Origin: Oscillospiraceae bacterium
GTDB taxonomy: Bacteria > Bacillota_A > Clostridia > Oscillospirales > Ruminococcaceae
Assembly (NCBI GenBank): GCA_017523995.1
Contig: JAFWUX010000129.1
Coordinates: forward strand, 1-11,884
Reading direction: 5' to 3'
Length of the DNA: 11,884 bases
Shown here: piece after piece, positions 6,069 to 11,884 of the stretch
How the letters are laid out: every line of letters starts with the position of its first letter
Numbering within the stretch: the first letter of the stretch is position 1
Program-made: the position numbers and the translations under genes
Notes under the pieces: generated by a model
Databases searched by the model: none
Seen by the model: the letters and a program-made list of their open reading frames with translations, nothing else
What the model was told of the DNA's origin: nothing

Positions 6069-6082
6069 GGAAAGGATCATAT

Positions 6083-6685
6083 ATGGAACAAAGAACATAC
6101 GGATATGCCCGCGTGTCTACACGTGAGCAAAATGAAGACCGGCAGATTGAGGCGCTGACTCGGTTCGGTGTACCGGAAGCAAATATCATCATTGACAAAG
6201 CATCGGGCAAGGATACCGAGCGTGAGGGATATCAGTATCTCAAGCGGCAGATACTTCGCCGAGGCGATACGCTCGTCATCAAGGAGCTGGATCTCCTGAG
6301 CCGCAGTAAGGGAGATGTCAAGCGGGAACTTGAATCCTTTAAGGAGATGGGCGTTCGCGTGAAGATTCTTGACATTCCGACGACGCTCACAGACTTCCCA
6401 CCGGAGCAGCTGTGGGTGCAAGACATGATCAATAGCATCCTCATCGAGGTGCTCGGCAGCATCGCTGAAGTTGAACGGCTCAAAATTCGCACCCGACAAC
6501 GTGAGGGCATTGAGGCTGCCAAAAAGAAGAATGTGCGGTTCGGTCGTCCGCCAGCACCTTTACCCGATAACTGGCGCGAGGTCATGGCGGCAGTCAAGCG
6601 CGGCGAGTTGCGCCCGGTCGATGCGATGCAGGTTCTGAGATTGTCAAGGTCGAGTTTCTACCGGCTATACCGTAATATATTATAA
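6083..6685 (+). CDS. Small serine recombinase (resolvase/invertase family)
   Basis: This 200-residue protein is a site-specific recombinase of the resolvase/invertase type. The N-terminal catalytic domain shows YARVSTREQ with R10 and nucleophile S12, then the usual ASGKDTEREGYQ and ELDLLSRS segments. Residues 129-155 (EVERLKIRTRQREGIEAAKK, then FGRP) form the long E-helix and hinge, and 160-200 hold a helix-turn-helix ending SRSSFYRLYRNIL. The ATG at 6083 follows GGAAAGGA by 6 nt; an earlier in-frame ATG at 6032 has no ribosome site and adds 17 residues before the conserved start. One odd point: the usual DRLGR/DRLSR motif reads DLLSR, so a normally conserved active-site arginine is leucine at 71. 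It may resolve dimers or cointegrates of the element, or invert a segment. Confidence 0.88.
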   Translation: MEQRTYGYARVSTREQNEDRQIEALTRFGVPEANIIIDKASGKDTEREGYQYLKRQILRRGDTLVIKELDLLSRSKGDVKRELESFKEMGVRVKILDIPTTLTDFPPEQLWVQDMINSILIEVLGSIAEVERLKIRTRQREGIEAAKKKNVRFGRPPAPLPDNWREVMAAVKRGELRPVDAMQVLRLSRSSFYRLYRNIL

Positions 6686-6691
6686 ATAGTA

Positions 6692-6716
6692 TGCCTGCCC
6701 CGTTATGGGGCAGGCA
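6692..6716. terminator. Hairpin between convergent genes
   Basis: TGCCTGCCCC (6692-6701) and GGGGCAGGCA (6707-6716) form a perfect 10-bp stem with a 5-nt loop. It lies 6 bp after the recombinase stop and 11 bp from the stop of the convergent gene at 6728, so it can serve as a two-way transcript end. Neither side has a long T-run; the minus-strand side (toward 6690-6670) is the more T-rich. Confidence 0.6.
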
Positions 6717-6727
6717 ATGGATACACA

Positions 6728-7714
6728 TCAGAGGTTTGCAATATCTTTTTTAAGACGTTCATAGTTCTTCTGAAAGTTCGTGATCACCAAAGCAAGAGCA
6801 GAATAGCTGAAAGTAGCAGGACAGGTGCTCTTCAACTTTTCATCGCCGATCTGACTGGCAATCTCATATATCGCTTTAAAGCTTGGATGAAGATGTTGCT
6901 TGTTCAAAAGCAATTCGGTCAAATCAGCGCAATATTTATCCAATTTGGAATATAGCTCCTTAACGGCTTTATGCAGCGCCTTCAATTCATATTCGAGGTA
7001 TTCCTTCCACCGCTGTTGGGATGTATCTTCGGATATGCTTGCAAGCTCATGCTGTTTTCGGTCTATCACTTCGGTTTTCTGTTTTATGCTTTCAAGTGAT
7101 CTCTTTATTATCTCACAGATATTCATTACAGCTCGTTTTTCGTCATCTGTTATGGTATAGGAGAGCGCAATGTCGCTCTTGTTTTGCGCGTCAACTATAG
7201 TAGTGCTGTTTGCTGTCTGCTGTAAAGAAACGGAAGATGCATTTTGTTCCGCCTCCGATTGTCTGGAATGACCATTCCGCTGGTTTCTGTATCCGTCTCC
7301 CGCTTCCTTCAGCATGGTTGTGAACAGAGCCAACAACAATGTGACACCTTTCTTTTTCAGAATCTTGGTTCCTTCCATGTTTTGTAACTCAGTACAATAC
7401 TTTCCGAATGCTGCCTTAGTTCTTGCAATGCGTTCATTGTTACAGAAGCATTGCTCGCAAAGATACTCTTTCAAATTGTTTTGATTCTCTTTTGTTGTAT
7501 TAAAGGCCTCAAGAATATCCTTGGCAAGCGACTTTTTCAGATTGCGCTCACTTCGTATATATGCTTTCATGTTTGCTTCAACCTTTTTATTTGGAAACAA
7601 AGTTTGAACAGCATCTTCACCGATTGCTTCTTTAAGCAGCGTCAGCGCTGCCGCCACCGTAATCTCTTCATTGCTGACATCGCACAAAGCTTCCACAAAA
7701 TCCCGAAATATCAT
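6728..7714 (-). CDS. Unknown helical protein, divergent from the HerA-like ATPase
   Basis: I do not recognise this 328-residue protein. Its start ATG at 7714 follows AAAGGAG with 8 nt spacing; an in-frame ATG 13 codons earlier has no ribosome site and lies in the control repeats. The protein seems to have three parts: a predicted helical N-terminal domain (1-140, opening MIFRDFVEALCDVS and ending with the hydrophobic GVTLLLALFTTMLKEA); a low-complexity S/Q/N/T-rich linker (about 141-190); and a strongly charged helical C-terminal half (190-328) rich in K, E, L and Q that may form coiled coil. There are no signal peptide, membrane segment or obvious nuclease or nucleotide-binding motif. CxxC-like cysteines occur only at CEQCFC near residue 85-90. 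It shares a 280-bp control region with the giant ATPase and could be its regulator, partner or effector, but this rests on position alone. Confidence 0.75.
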   Translation of the reverse strand: MIFRDFVEALCDVSNEEITVAAALTLLKEAIGEDAVQTLFPNKKVEANMKAYIRSERNLKKSLAKDILEAFNTTKENQNNLKEYLCEQCFCNNERIARTKAAFGKYCTELQNMEGTKILKKKGVTLLLALFTTMLKEAGDGYRNQRNGHSRQSEAEQNASSVSLQQTANSTTIVDAQNKSDIALSYTITDDEKRAVMNICEIIKRSLESIKQKTEVIDRKQHELASISEDTSQQRWKEYLEYELKALHKAVKELYSKLDKYCADLTELLLNKQHLHPSFKAIYEIASQIGDEKLKSTCPATFSYSALALVITNFQKNYERLKKDIANL

Positions 7715-7730
7715 AGGTTTTTCTCCTTTC

Positions 7731-7774
7731 GATGACAAATAGTGAAATGTCATTGACTGTCATCCCGTGTCACC
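7731..7774. promoter_or_regulatory. Helically phased TGTCA repeats in the divergent control region
   Basis: TGTCA occurs at 7748-7752, 7758-7762 and 7768-7772, exactly 10 bp apart, so all three lie on nearly the same face of the helix; the inverse, TGACA, is at 7733-7737 within GATGACA, which pairs as an inverted repeat with TGTCATC (7758-7764). A possible -35 TTGACT (7753-7758) is embedded in the array. The pattern fits cooperative binding of a regulator controlling one or both divergent genes. Confidence 0.55.
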
Positions 7775-7829
7775 GGCATTATGGTATCATATTGGTGTGA
7801 ACCGAAAGGATCCGTCGGTTCACGGGATG
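7761..7829. repeat. Nested inverted repeats around the ATPase gene promoter
   Basis: The outer pair is CATCCCGTG (7761-7769) and CACGGGATG (7821-7829), perfect over 9 bp. The inner pair is GTGAACCGA (7797-7805) and TCGGTTCAC (7815-7823), also perfect over 9 bp, loop 9 nt. The two pairs share bases at 7821-7823, so they cannot form fully together. The putative -10 element lies between them, and the inner hairpin would start at about the first transcribed base. Confidence 0.6.
7782..7790 (+). promoter_or_regulatory. Extended -10 promoter of the ATPase gene
   Basis: TGGTATCAT matches the extended -10 pattern TGnTATnnT with one mismatch to TATAAT. No -35 box is present at 16-18 bp upstream, where the TGTCA array and CATCCCGTG lie, which fits a promoter that depends on an activator or on the extended -10. 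Transcription from about 7797 would give a leader of about 198 nt before the GTG at 7995. Confidence 0.45.
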
Positions 7830-7847
7830 CTTACCCTCATAAAAATG

Positions 7848-7952
7848 CAAAAAACGAAGGCCAATTACGTTTTTCGGGCAGCAGCCTATCAAATAGAGCG
7901 AAAAAACAGCTGGTTTTCCACTTTTATCAGAGTAGGGTGTTCCAAAAAACGT
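7848..7952 (+). promoter_or_regulatory. Leader RNA with two alternative pairings ahead of the ATPase gene
   Basis: CAAAAAACG occurs twice, at 7848-7856 and 7943-7951. The single complementary block ACGTTTTT (7867-7874) can pair with the first copy (7 bp, hairpin with an 11-nt loop) or the second (8 bp, AAAAACGT 7945-7952, long loop). The second copy is about 28 nt before the ribosome site AGGAGGTG at 7980. This could be a switchable leader; no known riboswitch is recognised, and A/T-rich repeats could arise by chance. Confidence 0.35.
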
Positions 7953-7994
7953 GATGCTACAAAAAATTTCTGATTTTCTAGGAGGTGCTTTATC

Positions 7995-10900
7995 GTGGCA
8001 GATTATCTGCTCACTTCCCCATATCTCCCTTATAGTTGCAGCTACGGGTTTGGCCCGCCGTACACTATTTTCGACCGGCTTCCGTACGGTGGATACTGGA
8101 TTCAACCGCGACAAGTTATCTACAATGTGTTTGAACAGAGAAAGCCTAGCTACGAATGCAAAAAGCTGTCGAAGCGCTGCGGGCGATACTACATGACAGA
8201 GAGAAACGGCCGCGAGGTTGTTATCGGCGAAATGAATATCAGCAATGCGCTGGTTGTCAATCCCCGCGCTGACGGCTCATTTGATTGCATCTACTGCGAT
8301 ATTAAGGGCGAAGGTATGCCCGAAAAGCGCGCCTGTCAGTTCCCGATTGATGCAATCCGAAAGCATAACCCACTGCCCTATATTCTTGATTACCATCGGA
8401 ATCCAGACTGCCCGCCGGAGTATATTATTGCCGCTTTTTTCGAGGAGTTGTTCAACAACAACGACCTTAAGTTCCTCAGTCTGCCGCCACACTCAGGCGG
8501 GAATCTGCTAGAAGGTCGCTGGGGGTTTGTGTCGGCGGAGTCCGTGATTCCGCAGCTTGAAGAGTACTACGAGTCCGACATTCCTCTGCGGCATCTGCTG
8601 CAGACCGACAAATCACTTTGCGATGCATCTGAAGAGCTTGCCATGCTTTTGCCCGACAATAATGCATGTCGTGTTCTGCTTAACGCGAATGTGTCAAGCA
8701 TCCTGCTGGGGCTTTATGAGGAACAGCAGTTCAAAACGGATCGAATGTTTGTCGTGTGTGTCGAGTGCGAACGGGACGCTAAGCTTGCTACTGTTCTGCT
8801 GCAAAACCGCAGTTTTACGGATACATACGCGTGCTCGCTTCTTGAAAGCAAGTCAGTGCTTCAAGGCGAACTGGATTCAATCTGGGACGGCACAGTCATT
8901 TTTCGCGATTCATCGTACGTGGAAGACAAAAAAAGACGCGATGCCGGAGTTAATATTATTTTGCAGAATCTGCATCGTAGCCAGGGAATCAATGAAGCGA
9001 ACCGGAAGATCATCGCCAGTATCACCGACAATCCATCCGCATACTCCTCTGAACTGCCTGCAGTTTACGTAGAAATGACAGGATGTCCCGAGGTTGAGAG
9101 ACTCGACAAGCTGCAACAGGCAATCGGAACTTTTCTCGCTGCCCTGATTCGGACACTTGCAAATTCCGATGCGACTGAAAACCTCGTGACTGCTGCAATC
9201 AAGCATACCCCGCTTCCTCAGAAAACGGTCGAGAACGGCGGTGAGATTGGCACCGAAGCCATCATGCGATGCACTGCTACGCTGCTTTCGGAGATGGGAG
9301 TGTTTGACCGCACGCATATTTCGCAGCTTGATGAACTGTTCCGCCGCGGTGCTGACGCAGTATGCGATCAAGACCTGGCAATCGTCAACGATTTTCGGAC
9401 AGTGCTATCCGAGATGATCGAAAAGGATGAGCTTCGGATTGCAAATCAGTTTTCCTCGCCATACTATTCGGCACCTGATGCAATGATCATGCTCGACTGT
9501 GATTGTGTTAACTTTTCGGCCGAGGTGCTCAACAGTATCGTGACTAGGATGAAATCGACCCAACGGCGAAATGTCGTGCTGCTTGCGCTGAAAGGTTGCG
9601 GCAAGATTCATGCCAACAACGCTTACAAGCGCCTCCTGGATGTAGAGGTTGAACAAGGTAGGGTTGAGACTCTTAACTTCTACAGTGTGCCGCGAACGAT
9701 GCTGACACCATCTTGCCAGGCAAAACTAAACGAGATCCGGTACAAGGAATATCTCTTCCTACAGAGCGATTATCCTGAATGCTTTGTGCCCATTATACAG
9801 GGAAAAAACGGGTTCGTTGCCGGGCGAGTGATTAATGATGAAACGGATGAAGCAGAGTCGATTTATGCAAGTGGGAAAACGCGATCAGGAAAGACAAATT
9901 TCGAAGTGAATCATGCTGTTACCCGCGCCAATTGCGGTGATCTCATCATCATCTTTGACCAGACGGGTGCGTTCTCACAGGATGAACTGCGAAAGCATCT
10001 CCCCGAGGAAATCATTGATAATTTCTTTTCTCAGTGGGAAATCGGCGAGCAAGGACTCCCGGTCAACATGTTGTCTCTGGAAAACTGCAAATCGCTGCCA
10101 GACAAGAAGCAGCGTCTTGCGAATGTCCTTTCGGTTCTTGCGCGACTGACAGGAGAAGTTCAGCTGAAGGTTCTCCGTAGCCGTCTTGCCAAGGTCGTCC
10201 ATGCAGTCGAAGCTGGTCAAGTCCGCAGCCTTGCTGGTACACTGCGTTTCTTCAACGCGGACGAACCAGATCAGGCTGAAATCCTGGAACGGCTGGAGGA
10301 GGCTGTTGAGGACCTTGAAGGCCTTCCGATCAGTCAGATGAATTGGAATGAGTTTCTTTCTTCTCAAGGAAAAATCATCATCATTTCCACCGCGTCGGAT
10401 GGAATAAGAAAGAGCTCACAGTACATCGACGCACTGCTTGCCTCACTTTACGCTTGGAAGCAGCACAATCGCACAGAAAGGATGACAGTTGTACTCGACG
10501 AGATTGAGGAACTCAGTCTTGAACGGGATGGTCCGGTGAATACAATTCTTCGCAAGGGCAGCAAGCATCGTATGTCGATGCTGCTTGCTTCGCAAGAATT
10601 TTCTGCTGAAAAGGACAAACTCGGCAGACTCATCGGGAATTGCGGGATGCAGCTTATATTTCATCCGAAGGACGCTTGTATCGACGAAATCGCAAAAAGG
10701 TTTGGCATTGACCGACAGCAACTCGCAGGTTTGGAGCAGGGCGAATGCTTTGCTGTTGGCGGTTTCTTCAGCAAACGGCACGGCAAAAACAAGCAGGTAA
10801 CGATTCGCGGAAAGACCTATTCTGTGGCAGCACTTTTTGCTCCGGTCGAGCAGCCGATTGAAACACAGGATGTTTCAGATGAGTCTTCAGAGCTTTCCAG

Positions 10901-11495
10901 AGAACCATTGCTTGAAGGAACGGCAGATCTGAATGATGATACAATATCAGAAACAGAGGTGCTTTCGTTCGAGCAGCTGTCTTTACCAGATCTGGATGAA
11001 ACGGAACGTGTGGAGATTCTCTCTGAAGCGCAAAAAATCGCATGTGAGCAATCAACCGGAACAACCGATGATGTGCCGGAAACGGAGGATGTCACAGAAG
11101 AGGCACCCCATGAAGAGTTGGCAGCACCGACATCTTCAGATACGATATTACCGGAATCGGATAATGCTGAGCCAGAGGAAGCACCCTCAGAAACAACGGA
11201 CTCGATGCCTGTAGAAGTGACATCTCCGGATGCAGATGAAGCAGACCTTCAGCATCAGTTTAAACAAATCTTGCACAAATATAACCCCGATGCCCCATAT
11301 TATCAGACGGATCTGAATGATCTTTTGACGCAGATACTGGAGAAGCATCATTTTGCGAACCAAAACCAGCGTGAACATCTGCAATGGCGGTTTGAATCTC
11401 TGATTGCATACTGTAATTCAGAAAATTATCTGGCATTCTGTGAAGAATGGAAATGCATATTTAACATCCTTTGGCCATCTATCAACGCAAATTAA
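7995..11495 (+). CDS. Giant HerA/FtsK/TraD-like P-loop ATPase with acidic tail
   Basis: This 1166-residue protein starts at GTG, 7 nt after AGGAGGTG. Residues about 600-950 form an ATPase of the HerA/FtsK superfamily that moves DNA or protein: Walker A SGKTRSGKT (626-634), a strand LIIIFDQTG soon after, Walker B TVVLDEIEEL (831-840), sensor LLASQEF (863-869), and the late KRFGID...LAGLEQGECFAVGG segment typical of DUF87/TraD-type proteins. Residues 1-600 have no motif I can name; a stretch about 230-370 resembles a P-loop-like fold without a Walker A motif, a weak impression. Residues about 955-1082 are highly acidic and Ser/Thr/Pro-rich, probably disordered, followed by a compact helical domain to 1166. 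No membrane segment is obvious, unlike coupling proteins of the VirD4 type. Candidate roles are DNA transfer for the element, or a HerA-type defence or repair motor. Its divergent partner is the unknown helical protein. Confidence 0.82.
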   Translation: MADYLLTSPYLPYSCSYGFGPPYTIFDRLPYGGYWIQPRQVIYNVFEQRKPSYECKKLSKRCGRYYMTERNGREVVIGEMNISNALVVNPRADGSFDCIYCDIKGEGMPEKRACQFPIDAIRKHNPLPYILDYHRNPDCPPEYIIAAFFEELFNNNDLKFLSLPPHSGGNLLEGRWGFVSAESVIPQLEEYYESDIPLRHLLQTDKSLCDASEELAMLLPDNNACRVLLNANVSSILLGLYEEQQFKTDRMFVVCVECERDAKLATVLLQNRSFTDTYACSLLESKSVLQGELDSIWDGTVIFRDSSYVEDKKRRDAGVNIILQNLHRSQGINEANRKIIASITDNPSAYSSELPAVYVEMTGCPEVERLDKLQQAIGTFLAALIRTLANSDATENLVTAAIKHTPLPQKTVENGGEIGTEAIMRCTATLLSEMGVFDRTHISQLDELFRRGADAVCDQDLAIVNDFRTVLSEMIEKDELRIANQFSSPYYSAPDAMIMLDCDCVNFSAEVLNSIVTRMKSTQRRNVVLLALKGCGKIHANNAYKRLLDVEVEQGRVETLNFYSVPRTMLTPSCQAKLNEIRYKEYLFLQSDYPECFVPIIQGKNGFVAGRVINDETDEAESIYASGKTRSGKTNFEVNHAVTRANCGDLIIIFDQTGAFSQDELRKHLPEEIIDNFFSQWEIGEQGLPVNMLSLENCKSLPDKKQRLANVLSVLARLTGEVQLKVLRSRLAKVVHAVEAGQVRSLAGTLRFFNADEPDQAEILERLEEAVEDLEGLPISQMNWNEFLSSQGKIIIISTASDGIRKSSQYIDALLASLYAWKQHNRTERMTVVLDEIEELSLERDGPVNTILRKGSKHRMSMLLASQEFSAEKDKLGRLIGNCGMQLIFHPKDACIDEIAKRFGIDRQQLAGLEQGECFAVGGFFSKRHGKNKQVTIRGKTYSVAALFAPVEQPIETQDVSDESSELSREPLLEGTADLNDDTISETEVLSFEQLSLPDLDETERVEILSEAQKIACEQSTGTTDDVPETEDVTEEAPHEELAAPTSSDTILPESDNAEPEEAPSETTDSMPVEVTSPDADEADLQHQFKQILHKYNPDAPYYQTDLNDLLTQILEKHHFANQNQREHLQWRFESLIAYCNSENYLAFCEEWKCIFNILWPSINAN

Positions 11496-11628
11496 TAACA
11501 AGCAGATTGATAAGCGGCACCTTCGGGTGCCCGCCTATCATAACTATACATCAGTTTCGCTGCAATGTCAAGCATTTCAGCATAAGATTGTTCGCGGATC
11601 CATACTATTTTCTGGGAGGAGGATTAAT
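11496..11628 (+). other. Spacer with UUCG-capped hairpin after the ATPase gene
   Basis: GGCACC (11516-11521), TTCG and GGTGCC (11526-11531) form a stable UUCG tetraloop hairpin, extended by GATA (11509-11512) with TATC (11536-11539) and a GC/GC pair around a bulge. There is no T-tract after it. It begins 13 bp past the ATPase stop and likely protects or ends that transcript. The remainder to 11628 shows only the GGAGGAGG ribosome site for the next small gene. Confidence 0.5.
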
Positions 11629-11748
11629 ATGAAAGAGTCAATCAAGATCCGGAGCAGCTTCTACGCGCAGAACAAGGAGCAGCTTCGTAAAGCGGTCACG
11701 AAGAAGGTCGAAAAGATCGCAAATGACAAGCTGAAAAAGGCAAGCTGA
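11629..11748 (+). CDS. 39-residue basic peptide preceding the large serine recombinase
   Basis: A strong GGAGGAGG site at 11615-11622 precedes the ATG by 6 nt. The peptide starts MKESIKIRSSFYAQNKEQLR and continues as a lysine-rich helix, with 10 Lys and 2 Arg against 4 acidic residues, net charge about +8, and no hydrophobic segment. It may bind nucleic acid. The stop is 35 bp before the recombinase start, so the two are likely cotranscribed; it could be a directionality or accessory factor, by position only. The frame is open upstream to 11404, but that part overlaps the ATPase gene and has no start signal. Confidence 0.65.
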   Translation: MKESIKIRSSFYAQNKEQLRKAVTKKVEKIANDKLKKAS

Positions 11749-11783
11749 TTCGTACATCAGTAACAGGAAAGGAGGTGCGGTCA

Positions 11784-11884
11784 GTGCCAAAGGTTGGAAT
11801 ATACTGCCGCCTGTCCATTGAGGATAAGGACAAGGATGGCGACGACAGCCAGAGCATCCAGAATCAAAAGGCAATGCTCCGGGA
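11784..11884 (+). CDS. Large serine recombinase, N-terminal start only
   Basis: Only 33 codons are present before the right edge. The GTG start follows AAAGGAGGTG at 11768-11777 by 6 nt. The start reads PKVGIYCRLSIEDKDKDG followed by DSQSIQNQKAML, the classical opening of the resolvase domain in large serine recombinases of clostridial transposons and phages: Y-C-R-L-S with the nucleophile at S11, an acidic stretch, then S-I-x-N-Q. These enzymes integrate and excise an element between attP and attB. Its attachment site cannot be found without the other end of the element. Confidence 0.85.
   Translation, partial: MPKVGIYCRLSIEDKDKDGDDSQSIQNQKAMLR

Noticed and set aside
6032..6685. Longer start for the serine recombinase at 6032
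   Set aside because: The extra 17 residues have no family match, lie in the repeat-rich spacer and lack a ribosome site; the ATG at 6083 has one and fits the family N-terminus.
6728..7753. Longer start for the unknown helical protein at 7753
   Set aside because: The added 13 codons cover the AAAGGAG site and the TGTCA repeats; the ATG at 7714 is correctly spaced from the ribosome site.
8557..9072. A 171-codon plus-strand frame inside the ATPase gene
   Set aside because: Out-of-frame shadow rich in Cys, Ser and Arg, with no start signal, fully inside the 1166-codon gene.
1..11884. CRISPR array, tRNA or rRNA
   Set aside because: No run of regularly spaced direct repeats of 25-40 bp, no cloverleaf with a CCA-like end and no rRNA-like segment was noticed; an array would be expected beyond the left edge with the other cas genes.

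Overview
The window looks like a Clostridia-type Firmicutes chromosome, probably Ruminococcus/Oscillospiraceae-like. The evidence is strong AGGAGG-type ribosome sites, two GTG starts, consensus -35/-10 boxes, a DUF960 protein, a MOBP-like mobilisation pair and a clostridial-type large serine recombinase. The taxon is an inference; nothing here fixes a genus. Most of the window reads as accessory DNA lying beside a type I-C CRISPR-Cas locus.

Layout from left to right. Positions 1-1863 (minus) hold the first 621 codons of cas3, which runs off the left edge; it is driven by a perfect TTGACA-N17-TATAAT promoter. Positions 1936-2250 hold only a small decayed gene end and hairpins. Positions 2251-3032 (minus) hold a mobC-like ribbon-helix-helix gene overlapping a very short relaxase. 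Positions 3033-3375 are gene-free and rich in inverted repeats: a candidate oriT/operator zone, then an intrinsic terminator and a stem-loop ahead of the next operon. Positions 3376-5916 (plus) are a tight four-gene unit: DUF960 protein, zinc-knuckle amidoligase, a 50-residue peptide with a hydrophobic helix, and a class-II glutamine amidotransferase. Positions 6083-6685 (plus) encode a small serine recombinase, preceded by a repeat-rich stretch that could be its res site. Positions 6728-7714 (minus) encode a 328-residue helical protein of unknown function. Positions 7715-7994 form a divergent control region with three TGTCA repeats spaced exactly 10 bp apart and nested inverted repeats. Positions 7995-11495 (plus) encode a 1166-residue HerA/FtsK/TraD-like ATPase. 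The window ends with a 39-residue basic peptide and the start of a large serine recombinase.

How the parts may work together. The relaxase, MobC, two recombinases and the ATPase suggest a mobilisable or integrative element, or a composite of several, next to the CRISPR locus. Its most distinctive cargo is the amidoligase/glutaminase unit: the glutaminase could release ammonia from glutamine, and the amidoligase could use ammonia or an amine to make an amide or peptide bond on an unknown target, in an ATP-dependent reaction. The zinc knuckles could choose the target and the small hydrophobic peptide could anchor or be modified. The second interesting unit is the divergent pair of unknown helical protein and giant ATPase, with an elaborate shared control region; it could serve DNA transfer or defence. 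Neither role is shown by the sequence alone.
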